NCBI RefSeq assembly: GCF_000420445.1
Contig: NZ_ATUY01000008.1
Coordinates: 37,676 to 101,675, forward strand
Direction of reading: 5' to 3'
Source: Actinotignum urinale DSM 15805
GTDB taxonomy: Bacteria; Actinomycetota; Actinomycetes; Actinomycetales; Actinomycetaceae
DNA length: 64,000 nt
The notes beneath the pieces were generated by a model. That model was not told the DNA's origin, ran no database searches, and saw only the letters and a program-made list of their open reading frames with translations. Positions 42,807 through 51,998 of this stretch are shown here, one piece after another; the stretch's first letter is position 1; each line of letters opens with the position of its first letter. Position numbers and translations under genes: made by a program.

Positions 42807-44420
42807 TTACGCCAGCATCACGAGCTCCATGTAATCGTCACTCCACAAATCCTCGTCCCCGTCGGGTAAGAGAAGAACACGTTCAGGTTGAAGGGCGCGC
42901 ACCGCGCCCTCGTCGTGAGTAACTAAAACAACGGAACCTTCGTAGGATGCTAGGGCACTAAGAACCTGCTCACGGGACGCGGGATCCAAATTATTTGTGG
43001 GTTCGTCAAGAAGTAACACATTCGCCTGAGAAACCACGAGCATAGCCAGCGCTAAACGTGTTTTCTCCCCGCCTGAAAGAACATGCGCGGGCTTGTCCGC
43101 GTCGTCGCCGGAGAAAAGGAAAGATCCAAGAATATTACGGACTTTAGTGTCGTCGAATTCCGGCGCGACTTTTTGAAGGTTTTCAACAACAGTTTTATCC
43201 GGGTCAATAAATTCGTGTTCCTGGGCGTAATACCCAAGTTTCAGGCCATGCCCAGGAATAATTTTCCCCGTATCTGGTTTTTCGACGCCGAACAACACCT
43301 TCAAAAGCGTTGTTTTACCAGCCCCGTTAAAGCCGAGAATAACCACTCGTGAACCGCGGTCGATCGCCAAATCCACACCCGTAAAAACCTCAAGGGAACC
43401 GTAAGATTTTGAGAGGCTCTCCCCCATGAGAGGCGTTTTGCCGCAGGGCGCGGGCGTGGGAAAACGAAGCGCCGCAACTTTGTCCTGCACCCGTTCTTCT
43501 TCAAGCCCCTCAAGGAGTTTTTCGGCACGCTTCGCCATATTTTGCGCCGCTACAGCCTTTGTGGCTTTGTATCGCATCTTGTCCGCTTGAGCCAAAAGAC
43601 GTTGAGCTTTCTTCTCCGCATTTGCCCGCTCTTTACGACGACGCTTTTCGTCCGTCTCGCGTTGAATAAGATACTCATGCCAGCCCATCGCGTACTGATC
43701 GAGCTTTGAACGATTCGCGTCAAGATGCCATACGCTATTAACGGTTTGATCAAGTAGTTCAACCGAGTGGGAAATAACTATGAAACCGCCCGAATAGGAT
43801 TTTAAGAAATCTCGAAGCCACACAATAGAATCATGGTCAAGATGGTTCGTTGGTTCATCCAAAAGAAGCGTTTCTGCCTGGGAAAAAAGAACGCGCGCGA
43901 GCTCCACACGGCGCCTCTGTCCACCCGACAGCGTGCCCAATTCTTGATTCAACAGGCGATCTTCAATACCCAGCGATGCGGCAATTTGGGAGGCGTGAGC
44001 ATGGGCCGCCCATCCACCCGCATTCGTAAACTCTTGATCTAAACTAACATAACGTTCCATCGCTTTTTGTTGGCGCGCTCCGCTCAACTCGGACATATCC
44101 TTTTCAGCTTTTTTAATACGACGAATCGTCTCATCAATTCCGCGAACTTCAATAATGCGGTTAATGACGCTCTGTTCGGGATTGCCCTGATGCGTATCCT
44201 GGGGAAGATAGCCCACCGTTCCGCTTCGTGTAATCGTCCCCTCATAATCGAGCGCATCTCCAAGATCGCCGGCGCCGGCCAAAAGGCGCATCATTGTTGT
44301 TTTCCCTGCGCCGTTTCGCCCAACTAGACCCACACGCATACCCTTTGTAACCTGAAATTGTGCGTCGTCGATAAGTGTTCGCGTGCCAATACGCATGGTG
44401 AGATGAGAAGCTGAAATCAC
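42807..44420 (-). CDS. ABC-F family ATPase
   Basis: A 537-residue soluble protein with two ABC modules and no membrane segments. Module 1 has GLVGRNGAGKTT, LSGGQRRRVELARVLF and LLLDEPTNHLD. The linker (about 240-320) is a charged coiled coil, as in ribosome-binding ABC-F factors. Module 2 has ILGFNGAGKTTLL, LSGGEKTRLALAML and LLLDEPTNNLD. ABC-F proteins act at the ribosome E site, in translation control or antibiotic protection; which role applies here cannot be told. No Shine-Dalgarno is obvious before the ATG. The gene is convergent with glgC. Confidence 0.92.
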   Translation of the reverse strand: MISASHLTMRIGTRTLIDDAQFQVTKGMRVGLVGRNGAGKTTMMRLLAGAGDLGDALDYEGTITRSGTVGYLPQDTHQGNPEQSVINRIIEVRGIDETIRRIKKAEKDMSELSGARQQKAMERYVSLDQEFTNAGGWAAHAHASQIAASLGIEDRLLNQELGTLSGGQRRRVELARVLFSQAETLLLDEPTNHLDHDSIVWLRDFLKSYSGGFIVISHSVELLDQTVNSVWHLDANRSKLDQYAMGWHEYLIQRETDEKRRRKERANAEKKAQRLLAQADKMRYKATKAVAAQNMAKRAEKLLEGLEEERVQDKVAALRFPTPAPCGKTPLMGESLSKSYGSLEVFTGVDLAIDRGSRVVILGFNGAGKTTLLKVLFGVEKPDTGKIIPGHGLKLGYYAQEHEFIDPDKTVVENLQKVAPEFDDTKVRNILGSFLFSGDDADKPAHVLSGGEKTRLALAMLVVSQANVLLLDEPTNNLDPASREQVLSALASYEGSVVLVTHDEGAVRALQPERVLLLPDGDEDLWSDDYMELVMLA

Positions 44421-44641
44421 GTGTTAACCCTACGCCATCGCGCGTTAAAAACCCACCTGTGGGAAACAAAATAGAGAACAATCATGTTCGGTTTCTTCGC
44501 GGGGCAAAGACAACGCGCCACAACAACAATGCGGCGCAACAACTTCGTAACACAACGAACCCCGCGTCACGTCGACTTCACGGCACCAAGACTCTCCCTC
44601 GCCAATTCAGACCGCGTTTTCCTCTCAGCAGATCCTCAACA

Positions 44642-44647
44642 TAAAAT
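44642..44647 (+). promoter_or_regulatory. -10-like box for a leaderless membrane protein gene
   Basis: TAAAAT is followed by 7 nt and then the ATG at 44655, with no ribosome site. Confidence 0.5.
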
Positions 44648-44654
44648 ATAAAAC

Positions 44655-44963
44655 ATGAGCGAATTACCTATTCCACCATCAACGCCACACCCGAAAAAAA
44701 TCGGGGGCCTTGCGCTGATTGCGCTCATCGCCGTGAGTCTGTGTTTCATTTGCCTGCGCACATCAACACTGTGGGGAAGCCTCGTGTGTTGGATTGGCGT
44801 CGTCGCCCTGACATTACTTCTCACGTTTAGGTTAGCCCTCACGCAAGCATCCACACGCACTCTTCATCTTCTTAACCCCGGCGCAGTTTTCCTCACATTT
44901 GGTCTTCTTTTTCTGACGACGATTATTTGCTCTCTAAAATTCGTCTTTCTTGTTATTTTTTAA
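44655..44963 (+). CDS. Small hypothetical membrane protein
   Basis: A 102-residue protein with three predicted transmembrane helices: GGLALIALIAVSLCFICL, LVCWIGVVALTLLLTFRLAL and VFLTFGLLFLTTIICSLKF. The short N-terminal tail is Pro-rich. It has no recognised family. It lies alone between the ABC-F gene and sufT (convergent with sufT), and is probably read from a leaderless promoter. Confidence 0.6.
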   Translation: MSELPIPPSTPHPKKIGGLALIALIAVSLCFICLRTSTLWGSLVCWIGVVALTLLLTFRLALTQASTRTLHLLNPGAVFLTFGLLFLTTIICSLKFVFLVIF

Positions 44964-45012
44964 GCGCGTTTCCCTACACCAGGGATACTACCGAATTTTT
45001 CAGTTCTCGTCG

Positions 45013-45429
45013 TTAAAAAATATTGAAACCAATGGCTCGCAAATCGTCTTTGCCGTCCTCGCTAATGCGTTCTGGGCCCCACGGCGGTAACCATACCCAA
45101 TTAATCTCTACCTTATCGATAAAATCTGCCGTCGCTGCTTCAATATCTTCAGCGATTTGGTCGGAGAGAGGGCAGGCAGGAGACGTGAGAGTCATATCCA
45201 AATACAAGTCTTTACCGTGAGTGGTAATCCCGTAAACGAGCCCGAGATCCACAACATTAATCCCAAGTTCGGGGTCAATGACTTCCTTCATTGCCTCTAA
45301 CACCAGGTAGGGATCCACATCCTCAATTCCATCTGGGTTATCCGAAGGTGTTTCCACATATTCGAAGCGTGCACTGGCGCTTTCTCTTTCCGGTGTTTCA
45401 TCGCGATTATCGTATGTATCGTCAGCCAT
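45013..45429 (-). CDS. sufT: MIP18/DUF59-family Fe-S assembly factor (SufT-like)
   Basis: A 138-residue protein. After an acidic tail of about 35 residues, the DUF59 domain reads VLEAMKEVIDPELGINVVDL, GLVYGITTHGKDLYLDMTLT and SPACPLSDQIAEDIEA (with the conserved Cys), ending with WLPPWGPERISEDGK. Such proteins help to mature some Fe-S proteins and close many actinobacterial suf operons. It overlaps sufU by 8 nt. Confidence 0.9.
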   Translation of the reverse strand: MADDTYDNRDETPERESASARFEYVETPSDNPDGIEDVDPYLVLEAMKEVIDPELGINVVDLGLVYGITTHGKDLYLDMTLTSPACPLSDQIAEDIEAATADFIDKVEINWVWLPPWGPERISEDGKDDLRAIGFNIF

Positions 45430-45886
45430 GATTTTTTCCTTCCAACGCTTCATCGGTTGCTTCACGCACTGCCATCCAACCTAATAGCGCACATTTAATG
45501 CGCAAGGGAAACTTCGCTACCCCCAAAAAGGCGACCGCATCCTCAAGGAGTTCCTCGTCGTCCTCAGAAATATCTTTCCCACGTGAATCCATCATGCGTC
45601 GGAATGCTGCGTAATGCTCCGCCAGATCCTCAACACTTTTTCCTTCAACTAATTCCGTCATTATGGAAATACTCGCCTGGGAAATGCTACATCCGTCTCC
45701 CTGCCATGCAATATTTTCAATAGTGTTGCCGTCCTCGGAGAGTTGAACCTGCATGGTGACATGATCTCCACATACGGGATTATTTTGCGTGGACTCGCCG
45801 TCGGGATTCTTGAGCCTCCCCTCCCCGTGACGTTCCCGCGCCGCGTCAAGAATAATATCCTGATACATATCATCTAAAGAATTCAT
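45422..45886 (-). CDS. sufU: SufU, sulfur-transfer protein
   Basis: A 154-residue zinc protein that accepts sulfur from the cysteine desulfurase SufS. It shows the conserved PVCGDHVTMQVQL (Cys, Asp), WQGDGCSISQASISIM (Cys) and RIKCALLGWMAV (Cys) around the zinc site. The Gly/Pro insertion between strands marks SufU rather than the scaffold IscU. The ATG at 45886 has GGAGG at 7 nt. Confidence 0.93.
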   Translation of the reverse strand: MNSLDDMYQDIILDAARERHGEGRLKNPDGESTQNNPVCGDHVTMQVQLSEDGNTIENIAWQGDGCSISQASISIMTELVEGKSVEDLAEHYAAFRRMMDSRGKDISEDDEELLEDAVAFLGVAKFPLRIKCALLGWMAVREATDEALEGKNHG

Positions 45887-46017
45887 GCCCGTCCTCCACG
45901 CATTATCATACACTTCATAGATTTCACGCCTTTATTTCACGTCCGGCTCGCACATGTTCACCAATGGCACGGAATATTCATTTCAGGCATATCACCTGCC
46001 TGGCGTAACATCATCCC

Positions 46018-47283
46018 TCACGCCCGTTTCCCGCAGAAATAACCGCGCACCTCGGCCAACGCCTGCAAAAAAGCGTCAATGTCTTCCTGCGTGTTATACA
46101 CGCCGAGAGACAAGCGGGTTGACGCCTGAACGTTAAAAAAATCATGGACGGGCTGTGCGCAATGATGCCCAACCCGCACGCAAATCCCCTGCGCATCAAA
46201 AAATTGCCCGACGTCATGCGGATGAACTCCCTCAACATCAAAGCTAATAAGCCCCGAATGGTCGCTCACATCCGGGCCACCCAAAATACGAATACCCGGA
46301 ATGTTCTTCATTCCTTCCAATGCACGACGAATAAGGTGCGTTTCGTGTTCCCTCACCTTATCCATCCCGATGCGGGTGAGGTAATCAACGGCCGCAGCTA
46401 AACCGATAATTTGGGTTACGGGCTGGGTTCCCGCTTCGAAACGGCGTGGTGGCGCGGAGTACTCCGTGTGTTCCATGGTGACGTAGTCAATCATGGATCC
46501 GCCCGTTAAAAACGGCGGGAGTTTGCGTAACATGGAACGTTTTCCGTACAGTACGCCAACGCCGGTTGGCCCGTACATTTTGTGTCCGGAAAACACGGCG
46601 AAATCCACGCCGAGCGCATGAAAATCAACAGGCATATGGGGAACGGACTGGCAGGCGTCGAGCACAGTAATAGCCCCAACCTCGCGGGCTTTATCCACAA
46701 TCTTCCCCACGGGACTTACCGCTCCCACAACATTGGAAACATGAGTAAACGCAACAATTTTTGTGTTCTCATTAATAACGTTGAGGGTGTCCGTATTGAT
46801 GCGTCCATACTCGTCCACGTCAAGCCAGCGAAGCTGCGCCCCTGTTTTACGGCAGAGTTCCTGCCAGGGAAGAAGATTTGCGTGATGTTCCACGCGGGTA
46901 ACAACAACTGTATCGCCCGGGCCAACGCGGTACCGTTCACTGCCTCGAATACCCATATCCCACTGCGCATTATGGATTGCGTAAGCAAGAAGATTCAGAC
47001 CCTCCGTCGTCCCATGTGTCCACACAATTTCTTCTGGATCCGCACCAACAAACTGGGCTACGCTTACCCTCGCATCTTCAACCTCAAGTGTAGATTCTTC
47101 AGCCAAAATGTGGCTCCCGCGGTTGACGGCACCATAAGATGTGGATTCAAAGGACGCCATTGCTTCCATAACCTGGCGTGGACGAAGGGAAGTTGCTCCC
47201 GTATCCAAATAGACAAGCCGAGTTCCGCCCCTCCCCTCGCGTGAAAGAATGGGGAAATCCTCAGCAACCTTGCGCAGTGTCAT
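46018..47283 (-). CDS. sufS: Cysteine desulfurase SufS
   Basis: A PLP enzyme of 421 residues that frees sulfur from cysteine for Fe-S cluster assembly. It has VYLDTGATSLRPRQVMEAMA, the His-bearing VVVTRVEHHANLLPWQELCR, the Schiff-base Lys in FAVFSGHKMYGPTGVGVLYG and the active-site Cys in VRVGHHCAQPVHDF, the group II (SufS) loop. Its ATG shares one base with the sufC stop. A 131-bp gap precedes sufU. Confidence 0.95.
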   Translation of the reverse strand: MTLRKVAEDFPILSREGRGGTRLVYLDTGATSLRPRQVMEAMASFESTSYGAVNRGSHILAEESTLEVEDARVSVAQFVGADPEEIVWTHGTTEGLNLLAYAIHNAQWDMGIRGSERYRVGPGDTVVVTRVEHHANLLPWQELCRKTGAQLRWLDVDEYGRINTDTLNVINENTKIVAFTHVSNVVGAVSPVGKIVDKAREVGAITVLDACQSVPHMPVDFHALGVDFAVFSGHKMYGPTGVGVLYGKRSMLRKLPPFLTGGSMIDYVTMEHTEYSAPPRRFEAGTQPVTQIIGLAAAVDYLTRIGMDKVREHETHLIRRALEGMKNIPGIRILGGPDVSDHSGLISFDVEGVHPHDVGQFFDAQGICVRVGHHCAQPVHDFFNVQASTRLSLGVYNTQEDIDAFLQALAEVRGYFCGKRA

Positions 47284-48035
47284 TAGCCCTCGATATAGGA
47301 ATCGTAGCCGTTAGCTTCGAGTTCTTCGGCAAGCTCCGGGCCACCCGTACGCACAATTTTTCCGTCGGCAAAAACATGCACAAAATCTGGTTTCACGTAG
47401 CGAAGAATACGGTTGTAGTGGGTAATGAGCAAAATGGAGTTCCCGGTACGTTCGTGAACATCAACAATTCCTGCGGAAACAACGCGCAACGCATCCACGT
47501 CAAGCCCGGAATCGGTTTCGTCCAAAACCGCTATTTTTGGTTCGAGCAACTCCATCTGCAACACTTCGGTGCGCTTTTTCTCGCCACCCGAGAAGCCCAC
47601 GTTGAGATCACGCTTCATAAAATCGGTATCTACGCGGAGTTTTTCGGAGACCTCTCGAATTCGCTTAGTCCAATCGCGAACCTTCGGCGCCTTACCGTCA
47701 ATTGCCGTGCGGGCGGTACGCAAGAAATTCGAAACAGACACGCCAGGGACTTCCACCGGATACTGCATGGCGAGGAAAAGCCCTTCGCGTGCACGTTCGT
47801 CCGCCGTCATATCCGTAATATCCACGCCGTCTAAAAGAACCTGACCCTGGGTAATCTCATAGGACGGGTGGCCTGCAAGTGCGTAAGCGGTTGTGGATTT
47901 TCCAGAACCGTTCGGTCCCATAATTGCGTGGATTTCGCCGTCGCCTATATGGAGGTTGACCCCCTGCAAAATCGCCTTGGGGCCTTCCGCGGTTTCTACG
48001 GATGCGTGAAGATCAATAATGTCTAAGGTTGCCAT
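47283..48035 (-). CDS. sufC: Fe-S assembly ATPase SufC
   Basis: A 250-residue ABC-type ATPase of the SufBCD scaffold. It shows Walker A GPNGSGKSTTA, signature FSGGEKKRTEVLQ, Walker B IAVLDETDSGLD and H-loop LLITHYNRI. SufC dimerisation drives cluster formation on SufB-SufD. It is separated from sufD by 254 bp that hold a palindrome and repeats, so it may have its own promoter. Confidence 0.96.
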   Translation of the reverse strand: MATLDIIDLHASVETAEGPKAILQGVNLHIGDGEIHAIMGPNGSGKSTTAYALAGHPSYEITQGQVLLDGVDITDMTADERAREGLFLAMQYPVEVPGVSVSNFLRTARTAIDGKAPKVRDWTKRIREVSEKLRVDTDFMKRDLNVGFSGGEKKRTEVLQMELLEPKIAVLDETDSGLDVDALRVVSAGIVDVHERTGNSILLITHYNRILRYVKPDFVHVFADGKIVRTGGPELAEELEANGYDSYIEG

Positions 48036-48068
48036 GGATTCCCTCGTTTTCTGTGCGCCTTTTGTCGA

Positions 48069-48127
48069 AATATTCAGTTATGTTTTCGGTTGAATATTCA
48101 GTTATGTTTTCGGTTGAACGTTCAACC
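48069..48127. promoter_or_regulatory. Two 24-bp direct repeats and a 16-bp palindrome upstream of sufC
   Basis: AATATTCAGTTATGTTTTCG plus GTTG occurs at 48069-48092 and again at 48093-48116 as perfect tandem copies. The second copy leads into the perfect palindrome GGTTGAACGTTCAACC (48112-48127). Another AACGTTCAA half-site follows at about 48135. The site lies about 35-95 nt before the sufC start. It looks like a regulator operator or a tandem duplication of one. Confidence 0.75.
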
Positions 48128-48289
48128 CTGATGTAACGTTCAAGGATTATTGTCGAATCGTGTTGAAAGTCTTTGCTATATTGCGTTGTGTTGTATGCCG
48201 TGTTGAGTCTTTTCTATGCTGTGCTGCGTGCTGGCAGTATCCATCTGAAACCTGGCATGCACACCTCATACCTTCCCGACCCCAAAACA

Positions 48290-49510
48290 CTAGATGTCTC
48301 CGTCGTCGAAAATAGAATCATCGAAATCCTCGGACACGATTCCCGCAAGGTCCAGTTCGCGTTCAATAGCGTCCATAAGTTTACGACGAACACTGTCCAC
48401 CTCAATTTGTTCCACGAGTTCGGCAAAGAACCCGCGAACCACCAGGCGACGCGCAATATCCGCCGGAATTCCGCGCGCCATCAGGTAGAAGAGTTGAAGT
48501 TCATCGAAACGCCCGGTTGCTGAAGCGTGGCCTGCACCCGCAATATCGCCTGTAAGAATCTCAAGATTAGGCACAGAATCAGCCTTCGCGCCCTCTGTTA
48601 ATACGAGGTTACGGTTCAGTTCATACGTATCTGTCCCGCTTGCCTCTGCGCGTATGAGTACGTCGCCAATCCACACGGAGTGAGCGTCTTGCCCCTGAAG
48701 TGCGCCCTTGTAATTAGCGTTTGATTTACACTTTGCCGCCTTGTGATCCACAAAAATGCGGTGTTCTTGATGCTGCCCGCCTTCGGTAATATAAGCACCC
48801 AAAAGATCCGTTTCAGAACCCTCTTCATACAGGTCGGCTTCCGTCGTCATACGAACAAAATTGCCACCAATTGTCACAACAATATGCTTGAATGTTGCGC
48901 CCTTACCCACGCGGAAACGTTGCGCCAAATGATGCGCCGCGCTTTCTTCCTGTTCCTGAACGGACACCACGGTGAGCGTGGAGTAGGCTCCAACCTCAAC
49001 TTCGATTGTATCCGTGAGCAACCCACCACCCGTATGTTCCACGACAACTGTCCCGGAACTTTCCGGTTCGGATGCCACATACGTATGTGCAGCATTCATT
49101 CCCTCATCAGCATGAATCTGTACGACGACATCCGAGTGTTCACCTTTCTTCACCGTTACCGCAGTCGCTTCACGAAAAGCCTGCCATGCAAGGGCTGCCG
49201 CTCGGTCGTCGGGAACGGACACGCTTCCGATGCGCGCATCTTCACGTCCCACACGTTCTACTGTTGCGTCCCCCGTAACCGTATAGGTTACGCGAGCATC
49301 CGTATAGTTTTCGCCGTCGTGAATAAAACGCGCCACGCGATCCATCGGGGTGAAACGCCAATCTTCTTCCTCGCCCCTTCCCGTAGGGACCGGGAAATCG
49401 ACGGGGTTGAAACTCTTAAAACGATCGCTTCTGTCCGAATGTGTGACGTGGAAACCTTCGCTTTCTGCATGCGCCTCGGAGGTTGCCGCCAACTGTGAAA
49501 TATCAACCAT
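48290..49510 (-). CDS. sufD: Fe-S assembly scaffold protein SufD
   Basis: A 406-residue SufBCD component. The beta-helix core is seen in residues about 150-330 (TGGGLLTDTIEVEVGAYSTL, ending NLVLTEGAKADSVPNLEI). The C-terminal helical segment contains GIPADIARRLVVRGFFAELV. The ATG shares a base with the sufB stop. No Shine-Dalgarno is needed if translation is coupled. Confidence 0.93.
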   Translation of the reverse strand: MVDISQLAATSEAHAESEGFHVTHSDRSDRFKSFNPVDFPVPTGRGEEEDWRFTPMDRVARFIHDGENYTDARVTYTVTGDATVERVGREDARIGSVSVPDDRAAALAWQAFREATAVTVKKGEHSDVVVQIHADEGMNAAHTYVASEPESSGTVVVEHTGGGLLTDTIEVEVGAYSTLTVVSVQEQEESAAHHLAQRFRVGKGATFKHIVVTIGGNFVRMTTEADLYEEGSETDLLGAYITEGGQHQEHRIFVDHKAAKCKSNANYKGALQGQDAHSVWIGDVLIRAEASGTDTYELNRNLVLTEGAKADSVPNLEILTGDIAGAGHASATGRFDELQLFYLMARGIPADIARRLVVRGFFAELVEQIEVDSVRRKLMDAIERELDLAGIVSEDFDDSIFDDGDI

Positions 49511-50961
49511 TAGCCCACACTTCCTTCCATCTGCATATCAATCAACCGGTTCAATTCAATGGCGTATTCCATGGGAAGTTCGCGCGCGATTGGCTCGACG
49601 AAACCGCGAACAATCATGCCCATCGCCTCCGGTTCCGTTAAGCCTCTCTGCATGAGGTAGAAAAGCTGATCTTCGCTGACTTTCGTGACGGTAGCTTCGT
49701 GCCCCATTTCCACATCGTCGGTTTGAACATCCACGTACGGGTACGTATCGGTTCGCGAAATATCGTCGACGAGAAGCGCATCGCATTGAACGTTGGATTT
49801 TGAGCCACGCGCATTTTTTGTCACCTTCACCAACCCGCGGTAGGAGGAACGGCCGCCCCCGCGAGAAATGGATTTGGAGACGATGGATGAGGTTGTACGC
49901 GGAGCTGCGTGAACCATTTTCGCGCCGGTATCCTGATGTTGGCCAGGGCCTGAGAACGCTGCGGAAAGGGCTTCGCCATGCGCGTTTTCGCCAAGCAAAA
50001 TACATGCCGGGTACTTCATGTTGAGGCGAGAACCAATATTTCCGTCGATCCATTCCATTGTTCCGCCCTCGGCGACCGTCGCGCGTTGGGTCACAAGATT
50101 GAGCACATTATTGGACCAATTTTGCACTGTGGTGTAGCGGCAGTGAGCATTTTTCTTCACGACGATTTCGACGATCGCGGCATGTAAAGAGTCTTCACTG
50201 TAGATTGGTGCCGTGCATCCCTCAACGTAATGGACGTAGGAACCTTCGTCGCAAATAATGAGAGTGCGCTCAAACTGGCCCATTGCCTGCGTGTTAATAC
50301 GGAAATATGCCTGGAGCGGGATATCTACGTGGACGTTCGGCGGAACATAGATGAAGGAACCGCCAGACCATACGGCGGTGTTGAGGCTGGCGAACTTGTT
50401 ATCTCCCGAGGGCACAACCGTTCCGAAATATTCCTTCATGAGGTCTTCGTGTTCGCGAAGTGCCGTATCGGTATCAACAAAGATAACACCCTGTTTCGCT
50501 AAATCTTCACGAATGGAGTTGTACACGACTTCCGATTCGTACTGGGCTGCAACTCCTGCAACAAGACGTTCTTTCTCAGCTTCGGGAATGCCCAGACGCT
50601 CATACGTGTTTTTTATTTCCGGAGGAAGATCATCCCAACTTTTCACGGTGCGATCGGTTGCGCGCACAAAATATTTGAAATCGTCGAAATTAATATCCGA
50701 TAAATCTGCACCCCACATTGGCATAGGACGGTTCTTAAAAAGCTCATAGGCTTTCAAACGGCGTTCACGCATCCACTGAGGCTCGTTTTTTTCTTGTGAA
50801 ATAGAGCGAACAACATCCGCGTCAATGCCTCGACGCGCATTCATACCCGCAACATCCGAGTCATGCCAACCGTATTCGTAGTTGCCAGACAAGGTTTCAA
50901 TCAGGTCCTGTTGCTCGGCAACAGCTTCCGCAACGGCAGTTTCATGCCGTGTTTGTGCCAT
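49510..50961 (-). CDS. sufB: Fe-S assembly scaffold protein SufB
   Basis: The first gene of the suf cluster, 483 residues, carrying the site where the cluster is built. Family segments include [76 protein letters not shown] and the C-terminal [20 protein letters not shown]. The ATG at 50961 has GAAGGGAA upstream; a longer start would add 16 residues. No SufR repressor gene is found upstream in this window. Confidence 0.96.
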   Translation of the reverse strand: MAQTRHETAVAEAVAEQQDLIETLSGNYEYGWHDSDVAGMNARRGIDADVVRSISQEKNEPQWMRERRLKAYELFKNRPMPMWGADLSDINFDDFKYFVRATDRTVKSWDDLPPEIKNTYERLGIPEAEKERLVAGVAAQYESEVVYNSIREDLAKQGVIFVDTDTALREHEDLMKEYFGTVVPSGDNKFASLNTAVWSGGSFIYVPPNVHVDIPLQAYFRINTQAMGQFERTLIICDEGSYVHYVEGCTAPIYSEDSLHAAIVEIVVKKNAHCRYTTVQNWSNNVLNLVTQRATVAEGGTMEWIDGNIGSRLNMKYPACILLGENAHGEALSAAFSGPGQHQDTGAKMVHAAPRTTSSIVSKSISRGGGRSSYRGLVKVTKNARGSKSNVQCDALLVDDISRTDTYPYVDVQTDDVEMGHEATVTKVSEDQLFYLMQRGLTEPEAMGMIVRGFVEPIARELPMEYAIELNRLIDMQMEGSVG

Positions 50962-51386
50962 TCTTTCCCTTCCTTCACGCTCGCCATTCTTGTCCTTAGG
51001 ATAACCCATACAACCGTAGTGCTAAAGCTTCCATTTATCCAGAGGTCTTAGTCATGTACGGAAGGTGAGATCCGTACCACAACACACCTGTTGGAATACA
51101 CAGATGAACGTAACATCACCGCAAATTGCCGGGCGATGCTACCTCATCATTTCAACCCCAACACTCCTCAATATGCCGTTACGTTTATGCGCTAAAAATT
51201 ACCCAAAGATAATCTCTTCGCGCACTCGGTTGCGTGTATGCAGATTCGCGCACGCCGTTTCGTGTACACAGATTCCCACGCTCGGTTCCGTGCACGCGCT
51301 TGCGTGTCCGCCGGCGCGAAACGCGACGCTGAAATAATTTCTCGGTTCCGTGCACACGCTTGCGTGTACGAGATTTGCGCACGCCG
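50962..51386. repeat. 425-bp region before sufB with degenerate repeats
   Basis: The sufB promoter should lie here, but I see no clear hexamers. The part nearest the NUDIX gene (about 51219-51385) is a degenerate repeat array. CTCGGTTCCGTGCACGCGCT plus TGCGTGT at 51281-51307 recurs with one change at 51341-51367, 60 bp apart, and related GCGCACGCCGTTT/GCGCACGCCGTTA blocks and GTGTACACAGATT-like segments flank them. Confidence 0.7.
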
Positions 51387-51986
51387 TTAACTACATACCC
51401 CGTAACGAGAAACATACGCTAACACAGATGTAACTAAAGTTGGGCAACACATATTCCCCGCGTGAATAGCGTCCACAACTTCCTTTAAAGGAACCCAATA
51501 GGTCTCAATTTCTGATTCTTCGTCCGTGCGTTCGAAAACCGTCGAACATTGTTCTGGATCTCGAACAAGGAAACACGTAATCTTCTCGTCTGTGAAACCC
51601 GGCGAGGTATAAAAACTCACGAGGAAATCAGCTTCCCGAGCTTCGTAATCGGTTTCCTCACGCAACTCGCGAAGCGCCGCTTTATCGGCCTTCTCCCCGT
51701 CTACATCCAGCAAGCCTGCAGGAATCTCCCACATCATACGCCCCACCGCATGTCGGTATTGTCGAATCAAAAGAACTTCTTCCGCCCCGTCACGTCGACG
51801 CAGGGCGAGAACCGCAACGGCATCGTCGTGGTGAACTATAAATCTCCCTATGGACAAGCCGGTGTTCCCTAACACAAACTCTTCATTCACAACCGAAATG
51901 AAAGGGGTCGTCAACATTTCGTGACTCGAAGTCACGGTAACGTGTTCGTGCGCTACAACATCACGCAATTCAGGATATGTGCTCAT
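51387..51986 (-). CDS. NUDIX hydrolase, ADP-ribose pyrophosphatase-like
   Basis: A 199-residue enzyme with the NUDIX box GLLDVDGEKADKAALRELREETDYEA (G-x5-E-x7-REUxEE), about residues 97-122. Preceding strands read VLLIRQYRHAVGRMMWEIPA, typical of ADP-sugar hydrolases. It lies 12 nt after murJ on the same strand; in M. tuberculosis the NUDIX gene Rv1700 also follows the steA/steB block. The substrate is not proven. Confidence 0.9.
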   Translation of the reverse strand: MSTYPELRDVVAHEHVTVTSSHEMLTTPFISVVNEEFVLGNTGLSIGRFIVHHDDAVAVLALRRRDGAEEVLLIRQYRHAVGRMMWEIPAGLLDVDGEKADKAALRELREETDYEAREADFLVSFYTSPGFTDEKITCFLVRDPEQCSTVFERTDEESEIETYWVPLKEVVDAIHAGNMCCPTLVTSVLAYVSRYGVCS

Positions 51987-51998
51987 ACAACAATGTTA

